Below are positions 11,242 through 24,000 of a DNA stretch of 64,000 bases, one piece after another. The notes under the pieces were generated by a model. It did not search any database. It was not told where the DNA came from and was given only the letters and a program-made list of their open reading frames with translations. The translations under genes and the position numbers were made by a program. Positions within the stretch are counted from its first letter, which is position 1; each line of letters opens with the position of its first letter. Origin of the DNA: Carya illinoinensis (taxonomy: Eukaryota > Streptophyta > Magnoliopsida > Fagales > Juglandaceae); contig NC_056758.1 of NCBI RefSeq assembly GCF_018687715.1, positions 27,034,967-27,098,966 on the forward strand, given 5' to 3'.

Positions 11242-14200
11242 ATGGTTGCCGAGCTTTGCTTAATGGCTTCTCATGGGTACCTTCCCGGGCTTGTTCTGCA
11301 CCAAGAACAAGGCAGGATCCTCAAGGTAAATCACAAGTTCAATTTAATGGCAATTATATGATCTGTTGGGTTTGTTTGCTTGGGTGTTTGTCTTGTTAAG
11401 TCTTTGATTATGTGTTTACTGTTTGTCTCAGTCTGATAAGCATATTTGTTTTTTGGATTTAATTGATTTGGTGACCTGGGTAGTTGAATTATATTCTAAT
11501 GTCAGTGAGTTTTGTTTTTAGAATTCTTGTTTCAATAATGGTCATCTTGTCGATTTGTTTCATGTATGTTTCAACCCAGCTTGGTTTATTGATCTCATCC
11601 CGTATGTGGTTATTTTGGGTTCATATCTTGTAGTAGTTTAGGTTGTAGATCTATGCCAGAGTTCTGCAGGCTTGGTGAAATCCTGATTAGATTTTTCCAC
11701 TTTCTTTTTAAATTACTGAAGGGATTTCACGTACATGAGGAAAAATCACAGGTCAGAATGGTTGTTTATAACTTGAATTTTATTTCCATTTTAGTTTGGG
11801 GCTTTGACGATGCTTTTTATAATTAGTAACTGTTATTTGGTTTTACGTAATTTTAGTGAATTAGTTATTTATTTGAGTTTGTTTATTTTCAACTTATTTT
11901 GACACATCAAGTATCAGCTACTTATTGGTTTATTTATGCGGTAGCTTGTGTTGAACCATCAATTTACATGGACAAATGACAATTGAGATGATTGTTAGCT
12001 GGTTAATCATTTATTCTTGATAGTCTAAGAACTTTATTTGGCAGTTATTCTACTTATTTAGTGCCAAAATGAGGAGTTGAGCTTTTTTATTTTTTTCCCT
12101 TTCTTGTGTAAAATGTCCTATTTATTTGATGCTCAACTTTCTGTCATTTGGGAATTTGGGCTTTATTAGAACTTGTTGATATCTCTATTCATTTTTGAAG
12201 TTTGAGATCTCGATTTCTAATTAAATTATGATCCTTATCATGTTACAGTAATTGTTTTGCTTTTGAGTTTTACTACTTCAGTTGGTGAAACCCTCGAACA
12301 CAATTTCAAGAGGACATAAGTTTTGTGTAATCAGTCTGTGTTTTTGTATCTTAATTTAATAGCCTTTAATATAGCTTTAAAAGGTTTTTTATTTGTTATT
12401 AGTAACATTTTGCTTGATATATCTATTGCATCATGAAATCTTAAGTTACTGTTGAAATGTTTATTATCTAGTTCTCAGTGTGGTTGTCACTCAATTTTGT
12501 ATTTTTCTTGATTGCATTAACAAGTTTTCTTTTCGCTTTCAAAATGCAGGATTCTCAACATCTTTTGCCAAGTTCTGGAGCTAAGCACGAGATAATAAGA
12601 TCAAGAACACTTACTATGAGGTCAAATCATTATGAGGAGCCATTAAAACCCCTATGTGGGCTGGCTGACTCTAGTCAGTTTGTCCAGATTAACTCAACAG
12701 TTAAAAAGCCTGTGCTAATTGATGTGCAAGGTTTGCTGATCATTTTTCAGATGCTATGTTGTTTGAATTAAATTTTCCTTTAGGGATTCATATCTCTGTT
12801 ACTTATCACTTACTAAAAAGATTACAGCAATTGTTTGAAATGAAATTATTTATTAGTTTCCTTTTTCTGTTGTTTATTCTGGATACCATTAATCTCCCAC
12901 TGTCAGTAGTGTTATATTTATATGCTTGTTTGACCTCTTTTCATGGGATGTTGAAGAAAGAATTATCTAAAACAACCAAAGGAATGCTACTGTGAACTTC
13001 ATTCGCACGAAGTGTGTGGGAATGGAAGTGTTTTTCTGTCTATCCTTTAAAGCAATCCTAAACTGTAATCTTTCCCTCCTGTTATTTCCACCTTTTTTGT
13101 TAGTTTTTATTATTATCCTTTCCTGTGTGACATCCATGTATCTTCATCATTTTCCTTCTCTTTTTACTGAGAAGCTCCATTTTTCTTTCTAGTTTATACC
13201 TGGAGGAGAATATGTTTCAATTGATGAAGGCATTCACATCCAAATGTTCCATCATAATTCTTTCATATGGACTGGTGTTGGAGGGTCAATAATGCCTGAC
13301 ATGCTTAACAGAGGTGGTTATGGTGGTCATTCATGGTGGTGGTAGTGATGCAGAAGCTAATTGAAATGTCTTGGGCTACTATAGCTGTTGGGCTTGGCCC
13401 ATGAGGATGGTGATGGTGGCTGAGGTGATGTAACGTAGGTGGAGCTCTGTTTTTGGGAGGATTGGGTAAATTATGAAGTTAAGTGGAAACATATAAAAAG
13501 AGAGAAACAAGAAATGAGGCAGATGCTGTTTTGAAGAACCAAAAATGAATGCTTTGGATACCCGTACAAAAAAAAAAAAAAAAAGGAAAAATAACACGAA
13601 CTAACATTTGGTAGCATTCAACAAACACCTTTTCATTTTACTTTGGGCTATTGCCTTTTCAGAAAGTTTGTTTCTGAAATAATGCCGCTGTGAAGGACTT
13701 CCCTTGTTTGTTAATGTTTCCTGGGCTTTTGATGATGTCTTCAATTTTTTTATGATTGTTTTTCTTTTCCTTTTGATGGGATGACATGCATAATGTTTCA
13801 CACCCAACTACTCTTTGCTTCACTCCATAGTTGTACCGTGCTGAAGTAATCTTATTTGCCTAAATGTTTCAAGTACAGATGATCACCCAGACTCAATACT
13901 ATTTAGCTTTGGAATTTCTGAGCAATGTACGAAACATGAAAAAATATTGAAGTTCCTCATGTCTGGACCAAGTGAAGTGGAGAGAAGGGAATTTGATATG
14001 TCTTTACTATCTGACTTGATGGGGTTACAAGCATTGAATGTGTATCAACAGCCAACTGCTTCTCTTTTTTACCCAAATTGCGAACTTTTCTCACAGAAGC
14101 CTCCAATGGACTTTGTGGGAGACTTGGCCTGTGGTCCAAAATTTGCAGCTCACCAAGATGGTCGAGTAGTATTCATGGGTACTGGGATGGAGGCTAAAGA

Positions 14201-16243
14201 TCTGCTTTCAGTTGTTGCTGAGGTTTACCTATCGAGAAACTCACCCAAATGGAGAAAGCCGTCTATGCTTGTCCCACAATATAATAGGTATGGATGGTTG
14301 GACCTGCTTTGATTTCCTTTGAAGTTAAATGCAATTTAATTTCATACGCATATTGTTTATGCACCATTCGCAGTTGTTTGTTTAAATGTATTGAGGTGTT
14401 CCTTCTATTTAATTTTATTTTTCTTTTTAATTATCTAATTTCATTTTATTATGACTGATAAAAAAATCTATTTTATTATGGATCTGACCACCTCTTGATT
14501 GGATAGACCTCACATAATGATTGCATCAGCATCTAGTTGGATAGACCTTGCATAATGATGAGCAGCAGAAATGATGGAAATCACTGCATGTTGCATTTAA
14601 TTTGACAGCAATGGGTGTCCTTAATGATTTTGTATTTCTATGCTATTTTAGTATTTGGCAACTATCATCGTTCTCGCTGAAGTCTTGAGTATCCTTTATA
14701 TTGTACAGGCTTGGCAGCAACCAAGCAGTCACTAATGTTCAGGGGTCTTCTGTGAAGGTTCAAACTACGACTGTTGTCCCTTTGAAGAGGTATGCAACAC
14801 TAATCTAGTTTCTTGAAAGTTATGGGCCTGATTGGATCTATTCTCTAAAATTTGTTCTCAAAGATGTGTTCTGAGTATGAGAGTGGAAAAATGTTTCTGG
14901 TTGCTTTTTATGCCAAAATGTTTTTGGAAGAATATAATTTTATTTTCAGAAAACATAGCTCTGAAAATCTGTTCGGGTAATGACAATAAAAAGCAATATT
15001 TAAAACAATGAAAACTAACAAAAGAGCATGTTTACTTGGTGAGCTAAGAATTTAAGTGGTTTGTGCTAAGGATCTTCCATTTATTCAAAAAATGTTGATG
15101 CTCACTTCTTTCAATTGGAAAGAATGAGGATATAGGTAGGGTTCAAGAGAGTAATCACAAGAAATTAGTTATGACAGAAATAATCAAACTCACCAGAGCG
15201 TGTCCTGGGTGAGCTGCAGAATTTGAACAACAAGCTTTAAAAGAAAACAGAAGTAATTACACTAGAACCAAGTTTCTAACACATTTCGGTGCATTTCTTA
15301 GCCAGTTTTTACAAGAAGAACAAGTCTTCAATTGAATTTTATCCCAACTTTGAACTAAAGAATGAAACTGAACGAAAGCTATGATAAAGAACTAAAACGG
15401 CATACCTAACTGAACTCCCCAATTAAAAATCTCATTCAAGTTCACTTCTGAAAACTTGACATTTTAATACAATTATATGCCAATTTGCATATTACACAGT
15501 GTATAGTGGGTACGGGCAGTGGTTGAGTGTGATACTGGTATTTCATATTTTTATACATCTCTGCATTTGCTGCTTTAATTTTAAGTTGAATATCATAGCT
15601 CCCACAAAACAAAATATTTGTTGTAATTGAATTTGTTACTGAACAATGAGAACACATGTGAACTTTCTTCACGCAATTCATTTCATTGCTTAAATATTGA
15701 CACTTTATTTTTTGTATGCTGCTTTGTCACATTTATAACAGTCCCAATAAAGTAAAGGTTAAGCCATCACCAAAGAAGAAGAACAAAAGAAAAGTTGGCA
15801 GAGAGAGGGATGAGTGCAAGAAGAACTATTTCCGTGCTTGTGAGAGCCTTCTATCAATAATGGTTGACAAAAGGTACAATGGAAAAAGGGCAATCCTTTC
15901 TCTAAAGAAATCTGGCCCGGAGCTTCCTGAGCTCCTGACCCAATTTTCTGCTGGAATTGCTGGGACTGGTCTTGCTGTACTTTTCTCTGTCATCAGTAAA
16001 TTAGCTTGTGGGAGGGTACCATTCTGTGCATCTAAACTCTTGAGCACGAGTTTTGGGTTTGGACTGGTTTGGCTGTCATGGGCAGTGAATAAACTCGGAG
16101 ACACAATTCTCTATATCATCAAGAATTCTGGGAAGCTGAATTTGAAGGAAGAGGAAATTATGAGGAAAATGGATAAAAGTGTCAAGGAGATTTGCTTCGG
16201 AACTGCAACTCTGATGATAGTGGCAATGCTGAAGTTTGCATGA
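11242..16243 (+). CDS. Unidentified plant membrane protein, 418 residues
   Basis: Five exons with GT-AG junctions and matching phases: 11242-11325, 12550-12730, 13879-14287, 14709-14789, 15742-16243 (1257 bases with stop). The start MVAELCLMASHGYLPGLVLHQE is the first ATG after a plausible leader. The N-terminal 250 residues are soluble-looking (DHPDSILFSFGISEQCTKHE; MGLQALNVYQQPTASLFYP). Residues 260-275 are strongly basic (KPSPKKKNKRKVGRERD). Three hydrophobic segments follow: about 319-341 (QFSAGIAGTGLAVLFSVISK), 351-369 (LLSTSFGFGLVWLSWAVNK) and 401-416. I recognise the overall pattern as a conserved plant protein but cannot name a function. The large intron 2 (1.15 kb) contains an A-run near 13567. 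The gene looks intact: no stop, and every junction is canonical. Confidence 0.85.
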
Positions 16244-16525
16244 GCATCCATGGAGAAATACGATTTCGGGAAAGAACCAAGGGTTTGGAAAACACACCTT
16301 AAAGAGGGTTGACTGTTACACTGTAATAGGGTGGTGTTGATTATACCATGCTCAAGCTCAATGGGGTTGCTTGAAATGAACTTGACAAACAACCTTAGGC
16401 CCGCTGGGTCAGTGATCACCAGTCAGGTAGTTCTTGTCGAAGTTGATGTCACTAGTAGGAGGGTAACATGGTTGGGAACTGGGTGTAAATGCTGTAAAGC
16501 TTACCATACAAAACTTGTAGGCTTT

Positions 16526-16735
16526 GTTTGATTACACAGTTCAGATGAGATGAGATGATATATTTTGTTGAAAATTAAATAAAATATTGTTATAATATAA
16601 CTTTTTAATATTAATTTTATTTTAAAATTCAAAAAAGTTGAATTGTTTATTATATTTTGTATGAAAATTTAAAAAAATTATAATAATTAGATAAGATGAT
16701 ATGAGACGAGATAGTTTGGTATTTGATTACCAAAC
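16526..16735. mobile_element. MITE, GTTTGATTAC-type ends
   Basis: An AT-rich 210-bp block just after the preceding gene's 3' end. The left end GTTTGATTACACAGTTCAGA, followed by GATGAGATGAGATGAT, pairs with the right end (GATGATATGAGACGAGAT, then GATTACCAAAC). Similar elements lie at 23.0 and 31.3 kb, so this is a repeated family in this genome. Confidence 0.6.
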
Positions 16736-18292
16736 CAGATATCTTTTTTAACAAAATTTTTCAAGCAACCATTAGACTTTCATTTATGAGCTTTGTCTTT
16801 TGTCTCCCCTCTCCTCCAAAAGAAAAGAAACTTAAAAGGACACCAGCAAGTCCAGAAAGGGTCGGCAGACAGAATAATAATGCGAAATTGTCCACTTTTA
16901 TTTCTGTTTATTTATTTTGTAGTTTAGTTTTGAGTTTTGAGGTCAATTATCCAGTTATGCCACGGTATTACCCGGTGTCGTGGACCTTAATATGAGCCAG
17001 CATTTTCTGGATCTTTCACAAAAGGATCTCACCTTCTGAGACTACTTTGGTGAAAGCTTGAACATCCGATTGTCATAAATCGTTAGGTAGAGAAGTGTTA
17101 AATCTATGAAGGAAATTCATAAAAGTAAATTTACATATTGACATTACTTGATATGGCCTATTTTATTATAAAAAAAGTTTATAACCTATTGTATGAATTT
17201 ATTTTTATAAATTACTTTTATTTTTTCTTTAAATCAAGCACACATAATTTCATAAAGTACGTTCAAATATGCATTGATTGATGATTTCACCAGCCCTGGC
17301 TGTGGAAGGAGCGAGTTATTGAGTGGTCAATCTATGCCAGAGTCTGTCATTCAGGTCTCGCACCACTGCCATCGAGTGGCGAATTATTGTTTATGATATC
17401 CCACAAGTCAATCTGACATTCTGACTTGTATTGTCTCCATCGAATTATACAGAATTACTTTTTCTGACCTAATTCACAGAATCAGCTTTAAATTCATGAA
17501 AAATCTAATTGAAGAGAAAAAGTTGACCGATAAAAATGATGATTGAATTTTTTATTTTATTTTTATTTTTTAATTTTATTTAATAATTAAGAAAATAAAT
17601 ATTAATGAATTGATATCTTTTATTTATTTTTTAAAAATATTTAAAACTGTGTAAAAAATGATTAAAAGAAAAGAAGAAAAAAATACAAAAAAATCATTTA
17701 CACTGCATCGGTTGTTTATCGGTACTAGTAGCATTGTCCTAAATTCATTCTTGTTCAGAACACATCAACCATCCTCCTCAAGTGTTTGAAAAAATAAAAA
17801 AGAAGAATAAGGATTCTATAACCCATATCTTACATTAAATGGATATATCCATGTCAGGCAAAAATGGAGTCTCCTTTCCTTTTGGCTCTCTGGTACATAA
17901 GAGAAGTCGTAAAATCAGCTCTTTGCTTGAAATAGATAATTACAATTGAGAGTCTAGCATCATCTGAAATTTTCTTACATAAACAGCAATTCAAGAAGAT
18001 CCTATATTTCAAAATCATCAGTACCCGCCCCCATCTTTACTATTATTATTTTCCCTGCATACTGTAATTGCTTAATCCTTTTAGCTTTGCAGCGGGTAAT
18101 AACAATATAACAGTGTAAAAAGACGACAACATCTGAAAGACTTGACAATAAGGTGATACTAACATAAATCCCAGATCTAGCTAATACTTCTTTTTGTTGG
18201 GGAGGGTTCCATGATTATTCAAAACATAAGCACTAATTCACAATAATAATGATTATTCAAAACATGATTATTCTTCTAATGTTTTGCTTGCT
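16736..18292. other. Gene-free stretch of about 1.6 kb
   Basis: AT-rich with short frames only. 17530-17700 is almost pure A/T. Nothing recognisable on either strand. Confidence 0.5.
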
Positions 18293-18407
18293 TCAGGTTT
18301 GTTTTATGCATAATTATAGAGAAACTAATATGGTGGCAGATTTCTTAACTAAAGAAAGATATTACGACTTAGTTTGCATGGATAAATTTGGATTATCTTT
18401 TATTTGA
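18293..18407 (+). mobile_element. LINE RNase H C-terminal fragment
   Basis: Translates as a short piece with HNYRETNMVADFLTKE before a stop at 18405-18407. This is the end of the RNase H-like domain of plant L1-type LINEs (HxxREANxVADxLAK). It lies on the opposite strand to the larger LINE remnant that follows, so it is a separate insertion. Confidence 0.6.
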
Positions 18408-18469
18408 CATTGATGTATTGTTATTCTACAAGTTGTTATTATTGGTTTTCCTCTACCTTAGTGATGGCT

Positions 18470-20710
18470 TATTATTATTATTATTATTTTTTTTTTCTCA
18501 GCAAGTTAAATGCATTGATGAAAGGAAATTACATAAAGTCTGGCATATTACAAATTACAAACTAATTACAAAGGGGTCCTTTTTGCTATGAAAGTATAAA
18601 ATGCAAGGGGGGATGGTGGTGAGGGGTATGCTTCCATAAAGATGTTTGAAGGCTGCCCATTGCACTAGGGAGTGCGCACATTAATTTTTAGATCGATTAA
18701 TCTTTTTTGCTGACCATGCTTTAAAATCTGGAAGTATAAACCAAATATCAGAAGTAACTGTTTGCATTTCCTAGTCAGTTGGTTCTTCATTCTAAAGGAC
18801 TGCTTGGATTGTTTGTTTTGAGTCACCTTCTATGTAGATTTTTCTAAGGTTCTTGTTTTTTGCTTCTTTGATTCCTATCAATGCTACTGTAGCTTCTCCC
18901 ACGTTTGGGTTTATGCTGGGGGTAAAACTAGTGATTGCAAAAAGAATGCTCCCTTGGTCTGAATTGCATATGCAGGCTGTTGTAGAGCCTTCGGGTCTAA
19001 CTGCCACATCAAACTCTATGGTGCAAAAACCTGGTAGCTTATAATGATAAGTTGTTTCCAAATCTTTTTTTTTTTTTTTAAAAATTCCCAAGATGATTTG
19101 TGGTCTAAAAAGGCATTTGAGACTTTTGTGATTAACCAAGTGGGGGAAGGGTTGAGATTGTCGTGGATCACCTGATTTCTAAGATACCAGATATTGTCAA
19201 TGGCCAATGCCGCAAAGATTTGGAAAGATTGGTATTTGTCCTCAGGAATATTCAGGGAGTTTGGGGATAAGATGATGTTGATCCATTCTGAAATTGGGTT
19301 TTGAATGAATTTTGTTGTGTCAATTGGCCAATTGGAGTGTATCCAGAGTGTTCTAGTGAAGCAATAGCTGAGAGTGAGGTGAGATATAGTTTCTTCTTCA
19401 GAGTGGCAGAAGGGGCAGAGTATTTGGTCCTCATTTAGATTGATGATCTTTTTCAGATGAGATCTTGTTGGGAGGATGTTTTGTGAAACTTTCCAGAGGA
19501 GGAGTTTTAGTTTATACTGATTTTGAGTTTCCACAGTTTTTTCCAATGGATGTCAGGCACTTGACTTGTTGGGGGGGGGGGGGGGGGGGAGCATTGCCGC
19601 ATAAGTAGATTTTACAGAGAAAATTCCAGAGTAGTGATGTTTCCATTTTATGTTATTATTTACTGAAGAGAAGTTATGGTTTGACAATGGAATTCTTGAG
19701 ATTTCCTCTGTAGACTTTGGTGAAAAGAGGGTGTCGAGGAGGAGAGTATTCCATCTTCTGGGTTCCTCAAGGATGAGTTTTGCAACTCTCATGTTTGGCT
19801 CAATCCAGTTCGTGCTTGGGTTTGGTTCAAGAATATTGGAAGGAAGGGTTGGAACCCAAGGGTCTTTCCAAACTTTAGTAGAGACTCAATTGTTGATTTG
19901 TTGGCAGAAGCTTTTTCTAAGGAAGTCTCTTTGGTTAAGAAGGCATTTCTAGAACTAAAAATCGATGGACCTAGGCTGAATCTCAAAAAAATTGGAGTTC
20001 TTTAGATATTTGGTACTTAGGAATTGTTTCTAGAGACTTTGGAGTTGTTGATAATAGACTAAGCAGATTTTAAGTTGAAAGATTTGTTGAAAAGAGAGCA
20101 TTGTTTGAAGCCAAGTCCAAATAGGGATTTAGGAGGGCAAATGGAGTTTCAGGATTTTGCAAAGAAAGGATTTTGCCTATTTTTTTCTTTGCCCCACCAG
20201 AAATTTCTAAAGAGACTGTCAATGTTGGAGTAGACTGCTTTTGGCATTTTGCATGTGGTCATGATATAAGATGGAATTGAAGTTGCAACAGTTTTGATAA
20301 GAGTAGTTATGCTAGCTTAGAAAAGGATTTTTGATTTCCCTGCTTGGAGTTTTGATTCCATTTTTTCAATAGTCTCCTTGAAGATATTTCTTTTGGAGGG
20401 ACCAATGAAGAGGGGTAGTCCAAGGTATCTCAACTTTGAAGGGCAAGTTTTGAAATTGAGTGAATCTTTTCTCTCTTTTGATATCAATGGGAGCGTTGTT
20501 ACTAAAATGAATTGTGGATTTGTTCTGATTGATTTTCTGGCAAGACCATCGGGTACATATGTTCATACACCGGGCAAAAGCATTGGCTGTGGTCGAAGAA
20601 GCTTTTCCGAAGAAAATGAGATCGTTTGCAAACAAAAGGTGAGAGATCGTCTGCAAATAATAAGAGGCTTTGACCTCGGCTTTTTATTAAAAAAAAAGAA
20701 AAGAAGATAA
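18470..20710 (-). mobile_element. 5'-truncated L1-type LINE, ORF2 C-terminal half
   Basis: Read on the minus strand: a reverse transcriptase fragment with LLFANDLIFFGKA (20656-20600, a variant of the catalytic YADD motif); a linker with FSPKSTEEISRIPLS and GIFSVKSTYAAM (19792-19553); the zinc-binding RVT domain with LLLWKVSQNILPT and CPFCHSEEETISHL (19500-19350); an RNase H domain with TIEFDVAVRPEGSTT and IKEAKNKNLRKIYIEGD (19040-18800); then a 3' region ending in an A-rich tail at about 18470-18497. Domains fall in different frames with stops, so it is dead. A G run of 19 at 19571-19589 interrupts the reading. The 5' end stops inside reverse transcriptase, as is typical of 5'-truncated insertion. 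No target duplication was identified. Confidence 0.85.
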
Positions 20711-21067
20711 TTTAATTAAGTGGTTCACATGTTGGCAATACTGCATAATACTCCAACCTACTGCATAACTGATTATTCCTAATAACAAGGACAGAATTGT
20801 ATCAGTAATGATCAAGATCACATTGATCAATTGTACACTGCAAAAGGTCACAACAAGATGATATCAACTTCCTCTCCAATTTTTCTCAATTGCATCCCCA
20901 CAAGAAATTTCTCTTTTAGTTCCTAGAGAGAATATTCATCCAGTGTGAACTATGAAAGCAACAACCACTTGGGCTGTGTAACCAAATCCAAGAGATAACA
21001 GTCAGGTTTTTCATTCCCCAATCCGCAAACGAACAGATTAAAAGCTGAAAAATCATCAAGTTTTGAC
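20711..21067. other. 3' flank of the mitochondrial EF-Tu gene
   Basis: Between the LINE and the EF-Tu stop codon, presumably including the 3' untranslated region of the minus-strand gene. No other feature seen. Confidence 0.5.
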
Positions 21068-24000
21068 TCAGCTCAGCACTTTCGCAACCACACCTGCACC
21101 AACCGTTCTGCCTCCCTCCCTCAAGGCGAATCTTTGTCCTGTTAGATTTAAAACATAGAATGAATTAAGACCTGTCTTATTTAATGCTCCAGGCTCAACA
21201 AATATGCCACATGTATTGAGAAAGTGGAAAAAAATTATTACATATCAGGAAATTCTAAACTAGCACCTTTCAGATAATATGCATTTTCCTATGCATTTAA
21301 CTGTGTGGAAATGCAGAATCGCAGTCAAGCAAAACATTCAGCTTGTTACACAAATAAGAAAAATGTTTTGTATCCATGTGGTCAAATAAAGTGCTAATAT
21401 ATGAAGATCTGTATAGAAGAATTGCATGTCTCAGGGTCTGCCATTCATGAATCATGTTCATTATGAAAAATGTGCATCCATCATAAGCATTGAGCATGTC
21501 GCGCACAACTTTACATGGTTATACTGAATATAACTGATACACAACCATTGGGCTACAAGGAAGAAAGTTCAACAATAGCACAAGAGTTTTGTGTTATTGC
21601 CCTATTTTGTCTCAGGTAAATCTTCAAGCAATTCATTAGCTGATTCAATGGAATTATTCTTTTTTACTTTTTTATATTTTATCGGAAAGCAAATTTTATT
21701 GAGCACAAATAGACAGGCCCGAGTACACGGGACATATACAAGGGCGTTGCCTATGCATGCTAGTTTAGTGAAGCTGATTCAATGGAATTAATAATAGTCT
21801 TAATCTTTTTTAGTTAGTGTATGTAGGTATTTCCTTTTGTATACCTCTTGTGTACTTGGGCTATGCCTATTCTTGGCAATAAATCTCTTATTAATTATAA
21901 TTATAAAAAAACCAAAAATAAATAGTCAATAAGAAGAAATCTTTGTGTGTGTGTGTTTGAGATTCAGCAAAAAAATAAAAAAAAAAGTGTGTTCATGCAA
22001 TTGAAAAGGAGAAGAAATGACAAACAATTTATTCAATGACCAGAATTGATGTAATGCACAAGCAAGCAGCAAATCCAATGTCTTCAATTGGGAAATGGAA
22101 ATCAAGATATCATCACAGTGAGATATAATCCAGTATAGGGCACATAGGCTTAGCCAATCTAATGTCTTCAATGACCAGAATTCATTACACATGGTTCTAG
22201 ATGTTCAAAATTTATGGTGTGCCTGATAAAAAATTTATTGTGCATTCTAATTCACAAAAAACCCATGTAGGACGCTTAGGCTTAGGTGAGCAAACAAGTA
22301 ATGAAAGCCAACATATCTTTTTTTTTTTATAAGTAAAAAAATGAAAGCCAACATATCATCTCAGTAATAGGTAATAACTACTGAAGGACTATACTCTTTT
22401 TTTTGATAAGTTACTGAACAGGCCAACATATACTCTTTGCATGAGTAATGTTATGGTGCACCTTTTATAGTGCCTAAGAAAGTTCAACATACAAGTAACT
22501 CCTTTAGTTTTACTTTTCTTAAACCAAATTAAGTAGGACATACCTGGTTCAAGCGGAACAGGTGAAATCAGCTCAAATACTGCAGTCACGTTGTCCCCAG
22601 GCATAACCATCTTAACATTCTCAGGCAATTCTACCTTCCCAGTGATATCTGCAGTCCTCAAATAAAATTGAGGCCGGTAATTTGAGAAGAAGGCTGTATG
22701 GCGTCCACCTTCATCCTTAGTGAGTACATATATCTCAGCCTCAAATTTTGTGTATGTTTTAACAGTGCCAGGCTTGGCTATTACCTATAAAATAAGAAAC
22801 ATAGCCAAGCAACCTTCCATAAACATCTTCACTATTCAATATCATAGCTCAATGTTGATTTCATAATTTAAATTTAACTAGCACTGCCTACAGCCACAAA
22901 ATTTTAAATTCTGAGATAGTCACAGGACACAGACCCTACTGTTCAAAATCTTATCAGGTGAAGCACAATTTTTCTGTTATTTATAATTATCAAACCAAAC
23001 ACACGGCTCTGTTTGGGTAGTGGATTGTTTTCAGAATACTACTCTACTATTTGTTATTTTATTATTACTTTTCACCTATTTTTTACTGCTATTCATTATT
23101 ATTCAATATTTTATCATTATTTTTTACTACTTTTTTACTACTATTCACAGAATATCTGATATCATCTCACTACCCAAACACAACCTTAGACTACTTAGGA
23201 TACAACATAAAATTGAACCTGAATCAAGTAATTAAGTTCTCACAAAATACATCAAGAAACTGCACTGAAGATTTGGTCACATAAGCAGAAGTGCATTTTG
23301 AGATCTAAACAAACTGCTCTTAAGTAACATGTAAGTTATACAAAATGCCACCCAGTCCAGCACTTGTAATTTTTCAAAAGCTTGATATGTGCTACTTACC
23401 TGACCACGCTCGATGTCTTCACGTTTTAAACCACGAAGAAGAAGACCCACATTGTCACCGGCCTAGTATTATTAACAAACCCACCATCAGTCTAATACCA
23501 ACAGTTCAAGACACAAGATAGCTCAAGTGTTATCAATCACTTACTTGCCCTTGGTCTAATATTTTCTTGAACATTTCAACACCTGTGACTGTGGTTTTCA
23601 AAGGAGCGCCCTGCATAGAGTAGGGAAATAAAAAGACAAGTAAAATACCAGATATTCCGAACATGGACTTTGAATACAAAGACCTGAAGGTCTAAAGGTA
23701 AAAGCCAATTTCAGCTCAAAGGAGTCACAGCTGCATCAGTAATGACAGGTTCATTATCAGAGTACAGAGCAAATAATCTGCTCATTCCTGATAATTGACT
23801 GCCCAAGGGTTCTGCAGAAATAAGACTACTAAAAATGATTACACACTTACCTGCCTTAACCCCAAAACCTCAACTTCATCACCAACTTTAATAATTCCCT
23901 GTTCAACACGACCAGTGGCAACAGTTCCACGCCCCTTAAATAGACAAAATAATTAAAACTAAGTTGAAATTTTCAAGAAAAATCTTTGTGCATAAAAGTC

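Noticed and set aside
13201..13360. GGTGGT-rich stretch in intron 2 of the 418-residue gene considered as an exon
   Set aside because: The phase from exon 2 gives an early stop, and skipping to 13879 gives a continuous frame.
15826..16419. Minus-strand frames opposite the last exon of the 418-residue gene
   Set aside because: Shadows of the real exon, which has correct splice phase and membrane helices.
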